Program-made: the position numbers and the translations under genes
Part shown: piece after piece, positions 8,690-17,350 of the stretch
How the letters are laid out: the number at the start of each line of letters is the position of its first letter
Position numbering within the stretch: the first letter of the stretch is position 1
Notes under the pieces: generated by a model
The model's input: the letters and a program-made list of their open reading frames with translations, nothing else
Told to the model about the DNA's origin: nothing
Database searches by the model: none
Origin: Paenibacillus sp. R14(2021)
GTDB lineage: Bacteria > Bacillota > Bacilli > Paenibacillales > Paenibacillaceae
Assembly: GCF_019431355.1 (NCBI RefSeq)
Contig: NZ_CP080269.1
Span: 2,763,501-2,827,500, forward strand
DNA: 64,000 bases
Direction of reading: 5' to 3'

Positions 8690-9423
8690 TGTCTCAGCAA
8701 GTTTATGTCATTAATGCATCGCTTGCCGTCATCTTGCTGCTGCTGGCTCTGTGCGCAGGCTTCATGTCCGGCAGCCTGGCTTTCCGCAGGACGATCGACG
8801 CGTTGCAGCATACAGCCGTCATTACGCTTACGCTGCTGGGCGCCATGACATTCATCTCAATTGGAAAAGTAACGATGCTCATCGCAACCTACTCCTATCG
8901 GGATTGGTTTGTTTTTGATTCCGCGCTGCTTTTTCTGGCGCTCATCATGGCGCCGACTGCTGCCATAGCCGTCTACTCGGTGCCCCGTCTGCTTCAATTA
9001 GCCAAGCTGCAGCCCCGAGAATCGGAAGCTGCCATCAGCCGGACGAAGCGCCGCGCAGCCTCTGAAGTTGCGCTCGTCGTGCCCGTGCAAGTGCTGGTCA
9101 TTGAAGCATTGATCTATGCTGCCATCAACATCTTCCCGCTTGGCATGGCGCATCGCAAGGAAATGCTGACCGTCGGCTTGCTGGTGCTGGCATTGCCTGC
9201 CCTGCTGATCTGGCGTCAGTCCATTCGCCGCAGACGCATTCACCGCGATGACGGAACATCTGTTGTGCATACCGTCAAACGTGTCGTCTTTATCACGATG
9301 GCCTGCATGCTGCTAGCTTTCGGCATTATTCACACGATGAACAACGCAAAAACGCTCAGCACCGCGGCTGAGCGTAACGAAACGATGCGTATTCAAATCA
9401 CGCCTGCTTTTACAAACGAATAA
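8689..9423 (+). CDS. Multi-pass membrane protein of unknown function
   Basis: 244 residues with about six hydrophobic segments (about 5-28, 42-62, 75-97, 122-146, 160-176 and 202-218) and a short polar tail. Basic clusters (ISRTKRRAA, RQSIRRRRIHRDDG) between segments suggest cytoplasmic loops. No recognisable motif. The GGGGG before the ATG is a modest ribosome site, so coupling with the preceding 48-codon ORF may matter. It ends three bases from the convergent cyclotransferase-like gene, with no terminator between them. Confidence 0.8.
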   Translation: MSQQVYVINASLAVILLLLALCAGFMSGSLAFRRTIDALQHTAVITLTLLGAMTFISIGKVTMLIATYSYRDWFVFDSALLFLALIMAPTAAIAVYSVPRLLQLAKLQPRESEAAISRTKRRAASEVALVVPVQVLVIEALIYAAINIFPLGMAHRKEMLTVGLLVLALPALLIWRQSIRRRRIHRDDGTSVVHTVKRVVFITMACMLLAFGIIHTMNNAKTLSTAAERNETMRIQITPAFTNE

Positions 9424-9426
9424 CGT

Positions 9427-9837
9427 TTAACATTCCCGCTTGCGGGCAAAAAAGTCCGGCCAATAGTCCTCCGCTATGAATGGGCAGCCTCTCGGCGCAT
9501 CCCATACATAAACCCATCCCTGAAGTCCCGCTGACTGCGCATCCTCTACCCACACCCGATCATAGTCGTTATCCTCATCGATGCCATGAAACTGCTCCAG
9601 CTCATCCATCTGCTTCAGTCCCTGTTCATTCACGACCACCCACAGCCCGCGCACGCATGCACTGGAAGCCTTTGCTTCGACGTCACGCAGCAGCGCCGGG
9701 TACGAACCGCAATCAACAAGGCGCCCATGAACGATACCCGGCTTGGCGCCTTGGATGAAAGCAGCCGCGACATGATGATTGCTGTGGCCCGGCAGCAGTG
9801 ATCCGTATATAAATACGGCAAATAATCGCTCGGACAT
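9427..9837 (-). CDS. Gamma-glutamylcyclotransferase-like protein (AIG2/GGCT fold)
   Basis: 136 residues from the ATG at 9837, which has AGAGGAGG nine bases upstream. The family substrate loop YGSL is at 11-14, and the expected catalytic glutamate is about E81 in QMDELEQFHG. Enzymes of this fold cyclise gamma-glutamyl groups and release 5-oxoproline. It is the last gene of a run that begins with the three 5-oxoprolinase genes, which fits: this enzyme could make the compound they destroy. The exact substrate (gamma-glutamyl amine, amino acid or peptide) cannot be told from sequence. Confidence 0.82.
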   Translation of the reverse strand: MSERLFAVFIYGSLLPGHSNHHVAAAFIQGAKPGIVHGRLVDCGSYPALLRDVEAKASSACVRGLWVVVNEQGLKQMDELEQFHGIDEDNDYDRVWVEDAQSAGLQGWVYVWDAPRGCPFIAEDYWPDFFARKREC

Positions 9838-9858
9838 CGACCATCGCCTCCTCTGCAA

Positions 9859-11985
9859 TTAAGCGGTCTGGCTTCGGTGCCTGTACCAATTCTCAAACAA
9901 ATTCGCCGGAATTGGCTTCGTGAAATAAAACCCCTGCGCTTCCTCGCAATTACGCTCGCGGAGGAATTTAATTTGCTCATCGTTCTCTACGCCTTCGGCC
10001 GTTACTTTCAACTTCAGGTTTTTGGCCATCGACGTGATGGTCGACACGATCGCGGCATCGCTGCCTCCCTGCGTCAAATCGTTGACAAAAGCGCGGTCGA
10101 TCTTAAGCTTATCGATCGGGAATCGCTTCAAAGAGATCAAGGAGCTGTACCCCGTGCCGAAATCATCAATGCTGATTTGAACGCCGAGTTCCTTCAAGCT
10201 TGAAAGCGTATCGGCGGCAAACTCCACGTCGCTGGTCATGCTCTCTGTAATCTCAAGCTCCAAATAGCGAGGCGGCATGCCGGATTGCTCCAGAATCGAT
10301 TTGATCCGGTCGGCCAGCTGATGCTGCCTGAACTGCCGCATGGACAAATTGACGGACATCATCATCGGCGGAAGTCCGGCATCCTGCCAAGCTTTGTTCT
10401 GCTTGCATGCGGCGCCGAGCACCCATTCGCCGATCTGCAGAATGAGACCATTCTCTTCGGTGAGCGGTATAAATTCGCCCGGCGGCAGCAGCCCCCGCTG
10501 CGGGTGATGCCAGCGAACCAACGCTTCCACGCCGACAACCTTGCCGGTGTTCAGATTAACGAGCGGTTGATACGCCAGCGTAAACTGCTCCTCATCAATC
10601 GCCCGGCGCAAGTCACTCTCCAGCCGCAAACGATCATGCGCTTTGCGGTTCATCTCCGGCTCATAGCTGGAATACTCATTGCGGTGCGCTTTGGCACTGT
10701 ACATCGCCGTGTCCGCGTTCTTCAGCAGCAAGTCGACACTCTCCCCATCCTGCGGATAGAAAGAAATGCCGAGGCTGATCGTAATATGATACTCCGCTTC
10801 ATCCAGAACGAACGGCGCATCGAACAGCCCCATCAGCGCCTTGGCCTGCTGATCGACTTGATCCATCTCCGCCTGTTTGATATCAGGCACCAGCACGACG
10901 AATTCGTCGCCGCCCATCCGGAAGACCCGATTAGGCCGTTCCGCCGCAAGTCGAAGCCGCTCGGATACAGCCTGCAGCATTTGATCGCCGAACGAATGAC
11001 CCAGCGCGTCATTGATCGTTTTGAACCGATCAATATCGAGCAGGAACACGGCTACTCGGCGTTCGTTCAGCTTCGCCCTCTGCAGTTCCGCTCCAAGCTG
11101 CTCCTTCAGCAGCCTGCGATTGGATAAGCCCGTGAGCTCATCATGATAAGCCATATAATTAATGCGGGATTCCGAACGCTTCTGCTGCTTGAAGGGCTCC
11201 TCGAGCGTAACGTAATAAATGCCCTTCATCAGAAAGTAATAGCCCGCAAGCTTGTAGATGTGACCGAACAGCATATCGCTGTCGTGCGTGCTCGTACTAA
11301 GCATGAACTGCAGATTAGCCAGCATGAAGAATACAAGCGACTGAATAATGGTCAGCAGCGCCTGCGGCCTGTCATTGCGGTTCAAATACAATACGACGCC
11401 AATCGTGCACAGGTAAATGAAGGTTGTAATCACCTGTGTTCCCAGGCTGAGGAACGCCATCGATTTGCCGGTAAACAGAGGAAGCGCCGTCAGATCTGTC
11501 AATGAAAAATAGAGCGCCGCCAGCAGGCTGGCCATGCCGAGCCCAACGATAAAAGCAGGGAGACGCCTGCTCGCGGGAACCGGCGCATCGTTCTTGCGGA
11601 AAATGATAAACAGCCCGATGGAGCCCGCAAGCTGCGCCGACATGGCGAAGAGCATGGACAGCGACGTATCGCCGACAAATCGATAGAAGGGCATGCCTTC
11701 CGTCGTCAATCCGTGCAGCATGTCAAACAAGCCGACTGCACCGAATAAGGCTGCTGTATACAACCGATGCTTGGACAACGATTTCACGAAAAACAACCAA
11801 CCGAGCACCAGCATTGTAAAGCTTATGGCAAATCCGAAAAATTCCATGCCGGAGTGAATAAACAGATAAATACGTTCAGGTATCGTCCAGTAGAGCTCCC
11901 GATGAAGCGTTCGCAAGAGCAAGAAGCCGATGATGGCAACGAATGCCGTCCATATCGTTATTTTTTCCGCACGGTTTATTGACAT
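9859..11985 (-). CDS. Membrane-bound GGDEF-EAL protein with MASE3-like sensor
   Basis: 708 residues from the ATG at 11985, preceded by GGAGGAGG; a longer frame would run into pxpA. Residues 1-230 form about seven membrane helices resembling MASE3. The GGDEF domain has an intact GGDEF at 358-362; no RxxD inhibitory site precedes it (the sequence there is RPNR). The EAL domain has EAL at 487-489, the asparagine in MSVNLSMRQ, LEITESM, IDDFGTGYSSL and KLKIDRAF, so both cyclase and phosphodiesterase activities look possible. It lies 43 bp after pxpA and 21 bp before the cyclotransferase-like gene, an unusual setting for a c-di-GMP enzyme. Confidence 0.93.
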   Translation of the reverse strand: MSINRAEKITIWTAFVAIIGFLLLRTLHRELYWTIPERIYLFIHSGMEFFGFAISFTMLVLGWLFFVKSLSKHRLYTAALFGAVGLFDMLHGLTTEGMPFYRFVGDTSLSMLFAMSAQLAGSIGLFIIFRKNDAPVPASRRLPAFIVGLGMASLLAALYFSLTDLTALPLFTGKSMAFLSLGTQVITTFIYLCTIGVVLYLNRNDRPQALLTIIQSLVFFMLANLQFMLSTSTHDSDMLFGHIYKLAGYYFLMKGIYYVTLEEPFKQQKRSESRINYMAYHDELTGLSNRRLLKEQLGAELQRAKLNERRVAVFLLDIDRFKTINDALGHSFGDQMLQAVSERLRLAAERPNRVFRMGGDEFVVLVPDIKQAEMDQVDQQAKALMGLFDAPFVLDEAEYHITISLGISFYPQDGESVDLLLKNADTAMYSAKAHRNEYSSYEPEMNRKAHDRLRLESDLRRAIDEEQFTLAYQPLVNLNTGKVVGVEALVRWHHPQRGLLPPGEFIPLTEENGLILQIGEWVLGAACKQNKAWQDAGLPPMMMSVNLSMRQFRQHQLADRIKSILEQSGMPPRYLELEITESMTSDVEFAADTLSSLKELGVQISIDDFGTGYSSLISLKRFPIDKLKIDRAFVNDLTQGGSDAAIVSTITSMAKNLKLKVTAEGVENDEQIKFLRERNCEEAQGFYFTKPIPANLFENWYRHRSQTA

Positions 11986-12028
11986 GATGTCCTCCTCCGA
12001 CAAATAAGCCGATGCTGAAATGCGTACC

Positions 12029-12844
12029 CTATCCGCGCTTGGAGACGCGCGGCGGTCGTAGTTCGATACCTGCTGCGACAAGACCTCGATGAAGATGAGC
12101 CGCGAAGACCGCTGCCTGCGGTCCGTCGCCGTGCAAGCAAACCGTATCCCCGTGCATGGGAATCTCCGTTCCTTCGATGGTGCGCACTCGGCCCTTGACA
12201 ATGATATCGATTGTTTGGCTGAGCGCAGCATCGGCATCACGGTGCAGGGCCCCCGGCTGAGTCCGGGGCGTCAACGTCCCGTCCGCCCGATACGTGCGGT
12301 CCGCGAAAACCTCGGAAGCCCGCGGCAGGCCCAGCTTATCCGCCTCCCCCAGCAGGGTGCTTCCCCACTGCCCATAAATGAAGAGCGAAGCATCATAGGC
12401 ATGAACGGCGCGGACGAACGCTTCCGCGAGCTCCTCGCTCCGGCCGGCCATATGGTACAGCGCTCCATGCGGCTTCACATGGCTGAGCCGCCCTCCTGCT
12501 GCCCGCACGAACGAATCCAGCGCCCCCAGCTGATACAACGTATAGTCGTACGCCTCCTGCGGGGTAATTGCGAGCTCCCGGCGCCCGAAGCCCATTCTGT
12601 CCGGGAGTCCGGGATGCGCCCCGATGGCGGCGCCTGCTTGAACCGCCCGTTCCACTGCTTCGCGCATCGTAAGGGGATCGCCGGCGTGAAATCCGCAGGC
12701 AATGTTAACCGAAGAGACGTAAGGCAGCAGCTCATCGTCCTGTCCGAAGGAATAAGCGCCGTAGCTTTCACCGAAATCACAGTTCAGGTCTATGAATCGT
12801 TTCTCCGGCAGCGCATGATTAGTCGTGTTCGCAGCCATATCCAA
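12029..12844 (-). CDS. pxpA: 5-oxoprolinase subunit A (LamB/YcsF family)
   Basis: 271 residues if TTG at 12844 is the start (GGAGG nine bases upstream) or 269 from the ATG at 12838. Family motifs are DLNCDFGESYG, VNIACGFHAGDP, GAHPGLPDR and HVKPHGALY. With PxpB and PxpC it forms the ATP-dependent prokaryotic 5-oxoprolinase that opens 5-oxoproline to glutamate. It follows pxpC by 30 bp. Here the order is B-C-A, whereas in B. subtilis the A gene (ycsF) comes first, and no ycsG-like transporter gene is present. Confidence 0.93.
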   Translation of the reverse strand: MDMAANTTNHALPEKRFIDLNCDFGESYGAYSFGQDDELLPYVSSVNIACGFHAGDPLTMREAVERAVQAGAAIGAHPGLPDRMGFGRRELAITPQEAYDYTLYQLGALDSFVRAAGGRLSHVKPHGALYHMAGRSEELAEAFVRAVHAYDASLFIYGQWGSTLLGEADKLGLPRASEVFADRTYRADGTLTPRTQPGALHRDADAALSQTIDIIVKGRVRTIEGTEIPMHGDTVCLHGDGPQAAVFAAHLHRGLVAAGIELRPPRVSKRG

Positions 12845-12874
12845 GGCCCCTTTCCTCCGCTTGCCGGAACCGCA

Positions 12875-13900
12875 TTAAAGCTTATGTACCGCTATAGCGG
12901 AAGCCATCAGCCGCATGGCCCGTTCAAAGGCGAGATGCAGCTGCTGCGCTTCCGCCAACGTCACTTGCGAGAAAGTGATCCAGTCGCCTGGCTTGCTCTG
13001 CGCGAGCAGCGGCAAGTCAACAGAGATGACATGGGCGAGCTTGGGATAGCCGCCTGTCGTCTGGCAATCCGCGGCGAGAATAATCGGTGCTCCGCCGGCC
13101 GGCACCTGTACTGTGCCGGCAACGACGCCGTGCGACAGCAGTTCCGCGCTGCCGCTTCGTTCCAATGGGGGGCCTTCGAGGCGGACCCCCATGCGGTCCG
13201 ATGCAGGAGCAACGCGAAAGCGCTCCTGCATCAGCGCCGTACGGGCCGCTTCGCGGAACTGCCCGTACTCGGCGCCCGGCATCACGCGCAGCCGGATGCC
13301 GTCCTCGCTTGCGCCGCCGTAGGCGAAGGGCGGCGCAAACCAGCCCGGGGCCGCCCAATTCCGGCGGCGGCCCTGCGGCTCTGCAGCGGCACGCGCGGCG
13401 AGCGCAGCGCGCCATGCGGCCGCACGGGGCGGCTCGGCGCCGCAGCGCAGCTCGTCGCCGCGCTGCAGGGCGCGTCCCGCGACGCCGCCGATGCCGGCGC
13501 GCGTGTCCGTGCCGCGGCTGCCGAGCGCCCGCTCGGCGGCGATGCCGCCGGCAGCCGCGACATACGCGCGGCAGCCGCTGTAAGCCGTGCCGAACGAGAT
13601 GACGGCACCGGCCCGAACCCAAACCGGCCGCCAAAGCGGGAGCTCCTCCCCGTCAATCGACGGCGGCATCGTCGCGCCGCAGACGGCGATCAGCAAATCC
13701 CGCTCCATCTCCAGCACAGGCCCTGCAAGCGTCAGCTCAAGCCCGGCTTCGCCCTCGGCGTTGCCGACGAGCAAATTCGCCGTGCGAAGCGCGAAGCGGT
13801 CCATCGCACCGCCCTCCGCGACGCCGTCCTTGCGCCAGCCCGGCCTGCCTAAGTCTTGCACGGTCGTATGGAGTCCAGGCTTTATCACGCGAATGCTCAT
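12875..13900 (-). CDS. pxpC: 5-oxoprolinase subunit C (KipA family)
   Basis: 341 residues from the ATG at 13900. The first bases overlap the pxpB stop as ATGA, so translation is coupled. N-terminal motif VIKPGLHTTVQDLGRPG and later GPPLERSGSAELLSHGVV and ADCQTTGGYPKL are typical of the KipA/PxpC carboxyltransferase-like family. It pairs with PxpB in the 5-oxoprolinase complex. The middle of the gene (about 13370-13620) is markedly richer in G and C than its surroundings and encodes an Ala/Arg-rich stretch (about residues 95-175). Confidence 0.92.
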   Translation of the reverse strand: MSIRVIKPGLHTTVQDLGRPGWRKDGVAEGGAMDRFALRTANLLVGNAEGEAGLELTLAGPVLEMERDLLIAVCGATMPPSIDGEELPLWRPVWVRAGAVISFGTAYSGCRAYVAAAGGIAAERALGSRGTDTRAGIGGVAGRALQRGDELRCGAEPPRAAAWRAALAARAAAEPQGRRRNWAAPGWFAPPFAYGGASEDGIRLRVMPGAEYGQFREAARTALMQERFRVAPASDRMGVRLEGPPLERSGSAELLSHGVVAGTVQVPAGGAPIILAADCQTTGGYPKLAHVISVDLPLLAQSKPGDWITFSQVTLAEAQQLHLAFERAMRLMASAIAVHKL

Positions 13901-14652
13901 ACCTGTTCTCCCCATGTCCGCATTTGTTCCTCCGTGATCGGGACGAACCGCAGCTCATCTCCTGTCCGCAGCAGAATCGGCTCCTCTCGATGAGGGTCGA
14001 ACAGCTGCAGCGGCGTACGGCCGATCAACTGCCAGCCGCCTGGCGAAGACAAAGGATAGATGCCAGTCTGACTCCCTCCGATGCCGACGGCTCCTGCTGG
14101 TACGTTGCTGCGAGGCGATTCCCGCCTGGGCTGAGCCAGCCGTTCGGAGAGACCCGTCAAGTAAGGAAAGCCCGGCATGAAGCCGATCATCGCCACTTGG
14201 TATACACCCGCTGCATGCTGCCGAATGAACGCCTCATCAGCCAAGCCGGAACGATCGGCACAATGACCCAGATCCGGTCCGTATTCACCGCCGTAACAGA
14301 CGGGGATTTCAATCCTTCGCGGCGCAGCAGCTTCATCCTCCGCCCTGCAGGAGAGGATCCTTCGCACTGCGGAAGCTGCGTAGTCATAGGGCAGCTGTTT
14401 CATTCCTTCTTTGTCCGCTGACAGCAGCAGCTTGCTTTCATTCATCCGATGGAGCAGCAGCGGGTCATAAACGACCGTAACCGAGGCATAGGCCGGTACG
14501 GCATCACTCAGCCACGGCGCTTGCGCGCGGTGCAAGCGCGCAGCCAGCTTCGCCGCAAGACGCCAGTCGGCCGAACCGCTCTTCTTCGTCCATTCAACGA
14601 CGAGCGCACGATCGCCGAGCGGCGAAATGAGGCATTCATCGCCGTGTTTCAT
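13897..14652 (-). CDS. pxpB: 5-oxoprolinase subunit B (KipI family)
   Basis: 251 residues from the ATG at 14652, chosen because AAGGGG lies 12 bases upstream and the first residues (MKHGDECLISPLGDRAL) align with the usual KipI start. In-frame ATGs at 14691 and 14703 are possible but add a non-conserved N-terminus. Signature residues include GFMPGFPYLTGL, VGIGGSQTGIYPLSSPGGWQLIGRT and PILLRTGDELRF. Partner of PxpC; in B. subtilis the homologue KipI also inhibits the sporulation kinase KinA, and whether this one does is unknown. First gene of the operon. Confidence 0.92.
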   Translation of the reverse strand: MKHGDECLISPLGDRALVVEWTKKSGSADWRLAAKLAARLHRAQAPWLSDAVPAYASVTVVYDPLLLHRMNESKLLLSADKEGMKQLPYDYAASAVRRILSCRAEDEAAAPRRIEIPVCYGGEYGPDLGHCADRSGLADEAFIRQHAAGVYQVAMIGFMPGFPYLTGLSERLAQPRRESPRSNVPAGAVGIGGSQTGIYPLSSPGGWQLIGRTPLQLFDPHREEPILLRTGDELRFVPITEEQMRTWGEQV

Positions 14653-14695
14653 TTGCACGAAAATCCCCTTTTTCCGGACTAAATTCGACATGCCG

Positions 14696-14711
14696 CCTTC
14701 CATATGGAAGG
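14696..14711. promoter_or_regulatory. 16-bp perfect palindrome upstream of pxpB, candidate operator
   Basis: CCTTCCATATGGAAGG is a perfect palindrome. Its right half continues as GGAAGGACCTTCC (14706-14718), a second overlapping inverted repeat. It lies 44-59 bp before the chosen pxpB start. No regulator gene is adjacent, so the binding protein is unknown. Confidence 0.45.
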
Positions 14712-14817
14712 ACCTTCCGATTCCGCGTAATCCCTTCTAGTTTGTACCATTCCAAGCCTCTTGTCCAGCCTCTTTCTAAAGCTTTCCTAAAACTATTTTT
14801 CGACATAAAAGCGGCTA

Positions 14818-16173
14818 TTATGAGGAATAACGGTTTATGACATCCACCAGTAAATCATTCAAAGCTTTGACTTCATACTCGCCGACCGCCGGCTTCTCAT
14901 GGCTGTTTCCGATTCCGCTGTGGTCCGTCAGGAATAAATACGTACCGCCCGTTGACGACGCCAGAAAACGCATCAAATATTCGGTGTGCACATCGACGCC
15001 GCTGGATGCGACCGGAATGATCCGTATCCCCTCCGCCGCAGCCGTCTCCATCAATTCATGCAGCCGTTTGCCCACTTTGCGTTCATGGTGCGGAGGGGCA
15101 TCCAGCACAAGGAACATCAGCCGCGCACGGGCCGTATCGCTCCACTTGTGATCGTTGATCGCATTGTCCAGCGCTTCGTCCACTGCCTCCGGAAAATCGC
15201 CCCCGCCTGCCGCGCTCTGCTCCGACAGTTGGCCGACCGCTTTGTCGATGTCGGCTGTGAAGGGGAAATCCTTGACCACGTACTCGTCGCCGCGATCCCT
15301 GTAGAAATTGGTGCTTACCCGGATGTCCAGCTGCTGACCGTTATCTTTGCCGACACGCTCCACGACGTCCTTCAGCTCTGTTTTCAAATAATTCAGCTCA
15401 TCGCCCATGGAGCCCGTCGTATCCACAACGAGCATCAGATCGAGCGCTTTCGATGCTTTCACCGGTGCATCCAAATTCACGTTCAGCGCCTGCCCGCGCG
15501 GAATCGGCACATTCTCATACCGCTTCGTCTCATTGCCTGACGTGACTTCGATCCCGTATTGTTCCTGAGTATCCTGCTCGTCGAACAAGCCCGCGTAGAC
15601 GAAAGCGACGCCATTATTGTTCGTGCGTCCTTCCCAGATGCTCTGACCGTCTTCATCCATGACGCTGACGACCGCATCCGATACAGCCCGGCCGTCTGCC
15701 TTAACGATCACTTCAAGCTGACGCTGCGGAAAAATCGACCAATACGCCGTGTTGTCCTGTCCATACGAGCCGCTAAGCAGCTTCGCCCAGCGGCTATGCG
15801 CAGCGAGATCATCCCACTCCCCTGCCGTCAGCTGTCCCGGCTTGGAAGCATCATATTGAGAATTCCCGCCCTCATCCGAGTCCGGTGCAGCGCTGCCGTC
15901 GTCAGCTGCAGGCTCTTCCGCAGTTGATTTATCGCCCGAGTCATCGCTTGCATGATTGCTCGATTCATCCGCCGTACTCGTGTTCGATGTGTTAGGGTCT
16001 GCGGCCGAATTTGAATTTGCAGCCGAATTGCCGACCGCGCTGTCGTTCTGCGAATTGCCCGACGAACATGCCCCGAGCAGCACCATCGAAGCAGCCAGCA
16101 TGAGGATTACGAGCCTTTTCGCCGTTGTCTTCGCCGGCTTCATTTCTTTGTCTCTCACCGTCGTCATACGCAT
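14818..16173 (-). CDS. Lipoprotein with von Willebrand factor A domain
   Basis: 451 residues from the ATG at 16173 (GGGGGA about nine bases upstream). The signal peptide ends in a lipobox, LLGAC, followed by a Ser/Asn/Asp-rich linker to about residue 100. A middle beta-rich domain (about 150-230) precedes the VWA domain (about 240-440), whose MIDAS motif is VDTTGSMGDE; later residues include RDRGDEYVVKDFPF and GGGDFPEAVDEAL. Such proteins bind other surface proteins through a metal ion. Anchored outside the membrane. Its partner is unknown and no chaperone or toxin genes are nearby. Confidence 0.88.
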   Translation of the reverse strand: MRMTTVRDKEMKPAKTTAKRLVILMLAASMVLLGACSSGNSQNDSAVGNSAANSNSAADPNTSNTSTADESSNHASDDSGDKSTAEEPAADDGSAAPDSDEGGNSQYDASKPGQLTAGEWDDLAAHSRWAKLLSGSYGQDNTAYWSIFPQRQLEVIVKADGRAVSDAVVSVMDEDGQSIWEGRTNNNGVAFVYAGLFDEQDTQEQYGIEVTSGNETKRYENVPIPRGQALNVNLDAPVKASKALDLMLVVDTTGSMGDELNYLKTELKDVVERVGKDNGQQLDIRVSTNFYRDRGDEYVVKDFPFTADIDKAVGQLSEQSAAGGGDFPEAVDEALDNAINDHKWSDTARARLMFLVLDAPPHHERKVGKRLHELMETAAAEGIRIIPVASSGVDVHTEYLMRFLASSTGGTYLFLTDHSGIGNSHEKPAVGEYEVKALNDLLVDVINRYSS

Positions 16174-16256
16174 AACCATTCCCCCTAAGTTTTCTATGTT
16201 CGACCAGTATTTGTAAATGACTGATCAACCTTACGACGAATGCCGGATTCAAATTG

Positions 16257-16285
16257 TTGCATTCCGGCTTGGCCGACTTTACAAT
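16257..16285 (+). promoter_or_regulatory. Promoter of the small 16330 gene
   Basis: TTGCAT at 16257-16262, a 17-bp spacer and TACAAT at 16280-16285. The -35 sits between GCCGGA (16242-16247) and TCCGGC (16263-16268), a possible short operator. Confidence 0.6.
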
Positions 16286-16329
16286 CGGGAGAGTACTTTT
16301 TTTCCCGGTTTCAAAGGAGGCGGTTCCGC

Positions 16330-16632
16330 ATGGAAACCTATCAGCTCACAGAGCTCAGCATCACGCATCAAGGCATTTCGACCAAGCTGTCGTTTACGGC
16401 AGCGCAGCTGTTCGTCGTCGCGGATTCCGGCTATAAGCTGTGGTACATTGAAATCGACGGCATGACGCAGCTCGCCCTGCTGCATATGTTCAATGAAACC
16501 GATCAAATCGGCGTCACTTTGAACGGCATTACGGCAGGCGGCAAGCCGCTGCAGGGCACCGGTTATTTCCACCCCAACGTATCGCATCACGCGGCTAACA
16601 TCCGAGGGGACGGCGAGCTAGGCGGTTTCTGA
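16330..16632 (+). CDS. Hypothetical 100-residue protein
   Basis: Start ATG at 16330 follows AAAGGAGG by ten bases; the longer frame from 16240 overlaps the promoter. Begins METYQLTELSITHQG and ends GDGELGGF. It has no membrane segment, signal peptide or cysteine. Beta-strand-like alternation (TKLSFTAAQLFVVADSGYKLWYIEIDG) suggests a small beta-rich cytoplasmic protein. No family recognised. Monocistronic, with its own promoter and terminator, so probably a real gene. Confidence 0.75.
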   Translation: METYQLTELSITHQGISTKLSFTAAQLFVVADSGYKLWYIEIDGMTQLALLHMFNETDQIGVTLNGITAGGKPLQGTGYFHPNVSHHAANIRGDGELGGF

Positions 16633-16655
16633 ATTCCGCTGCCACGGCTACCTAC

Positions 16656-16712
16656 AAAAAAAAGCAGCTTCGCTCTCATCCCGTAAGGGACAAGCGCGAA
16701 GCTGCTTTTTTT
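16656..16712. terminator. Bidirectional terminator between the 16330 gene and tetR
   Basis: A 14-bp stem (AAAAGCAGCTTCGC with GCGAAGCTGCTTTT) has an A run on one side and a T run on the other and lies between convergent genes. Confidence 0.9.
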
Positions 16713-16728
16713 GTGCCGGCAACCGCAG

Positions 16729-17310
16729 CTATTGCGGTGCGATTCCTTTGAAGAACAGCTCGAAGGTCATCGCCATTCGGGTATCGAGGGGTTCGTCTCC
16801 TGCTTCCATAGACCAGATCATCAACGTGCCGAAATAGGCTTGAAATGCCTGCTGCAACATCATAGCCGCCGGCATATCCTTGCGAAGTTCGCCGCTCTCC
16901 TGTGCCTGCGCGACCAGCGGAAGCACCACCTCGGCTAAGTCCATCATGAATTTGTTATGGTTCTCCAATGCCGCACTGCTCCCCAGCATCGCTTGAAAGA
17001 GCGCGCGAGTCTGCGGCTTGTTCAACGTGAACTGGCGCACGATATTGAACACGAGCAGCTGCAGCCTGGGCACAAGCGGGCCCTGCGTATCCTTAAGTCT
17101 CTCCAGCTCGTTAATGGCGAATAACCCCTGCAAATCGCATATAAGTTCATCTTTGGAAGAAAAATAGTTGAAAAAGGTCCCTTTGGCGATGCCGGCAAGC
17201 TTAGCGATGCCTTCGACCGTCGTTGATTCATAACCCTGCTCGGAAAACAGCGTCAGCGCCGCTTCCTTAATGCGCGTTCGCGTCTGTTCCTTCTTGAGCT
17301 CGCGCTTCAT
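16729..17310 (-). CDS. TetR-family repressor, probably of the divergent MMPL exporter
   Basis: 193 residues from the ATG at 17310 (GGAGG about ten bases upstream). The N-terminal helix-turn-helix is clear (TRTRIKEAALTLFSEQGYESTTVEGIAKLAGIA split around residues 10-45, then KGTFFNYFSSKDEL). The C-terminal ligand-binding half is helical and variable, as usual. It is divergent from the MMPL transporter gene, and two copies of a palindrome-bearing repeat lie in the shared region, so it most likely represses both itself and the exporter until a toxic ligand binds. Confidence 0.92.
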   Translation of the reverse strand: MKRELKKEQTRTRIKEAALTLFSEQGYESTTVEGIAKLAGIAKGTFFNYFSSKDELICDLQGLFAINELERLKDTQGPLVPRLQLLVFNIVRQFTLNKPQTRALFQAMLGSSAALENHNKFMMDLAEVVLPLVAQAQESGELRKDMPAAMMLQQAFQAYFGTLMIWSMEAGDEPLDTRMAMTFELFFKGIAPQ

Positions 17311-17350
17311 GGCTGGATCCTCCGTCATTGTTACGTTCTGTTATTTCCTT

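Noticed and set aside
9421-9450. Possible terminator between the membrane protein and the cyclotransferase-like gene
   Set aside because: CCCGC-TT-GCGGG is inside the coding end and has no T run on either strand in the right place.
12089-13852. 587-residue plus-strand frame antisense to pxpA and pxpC
   Set aside because: Shadow of GC-rich real genes; Arg/Ala-rich translation without domains.
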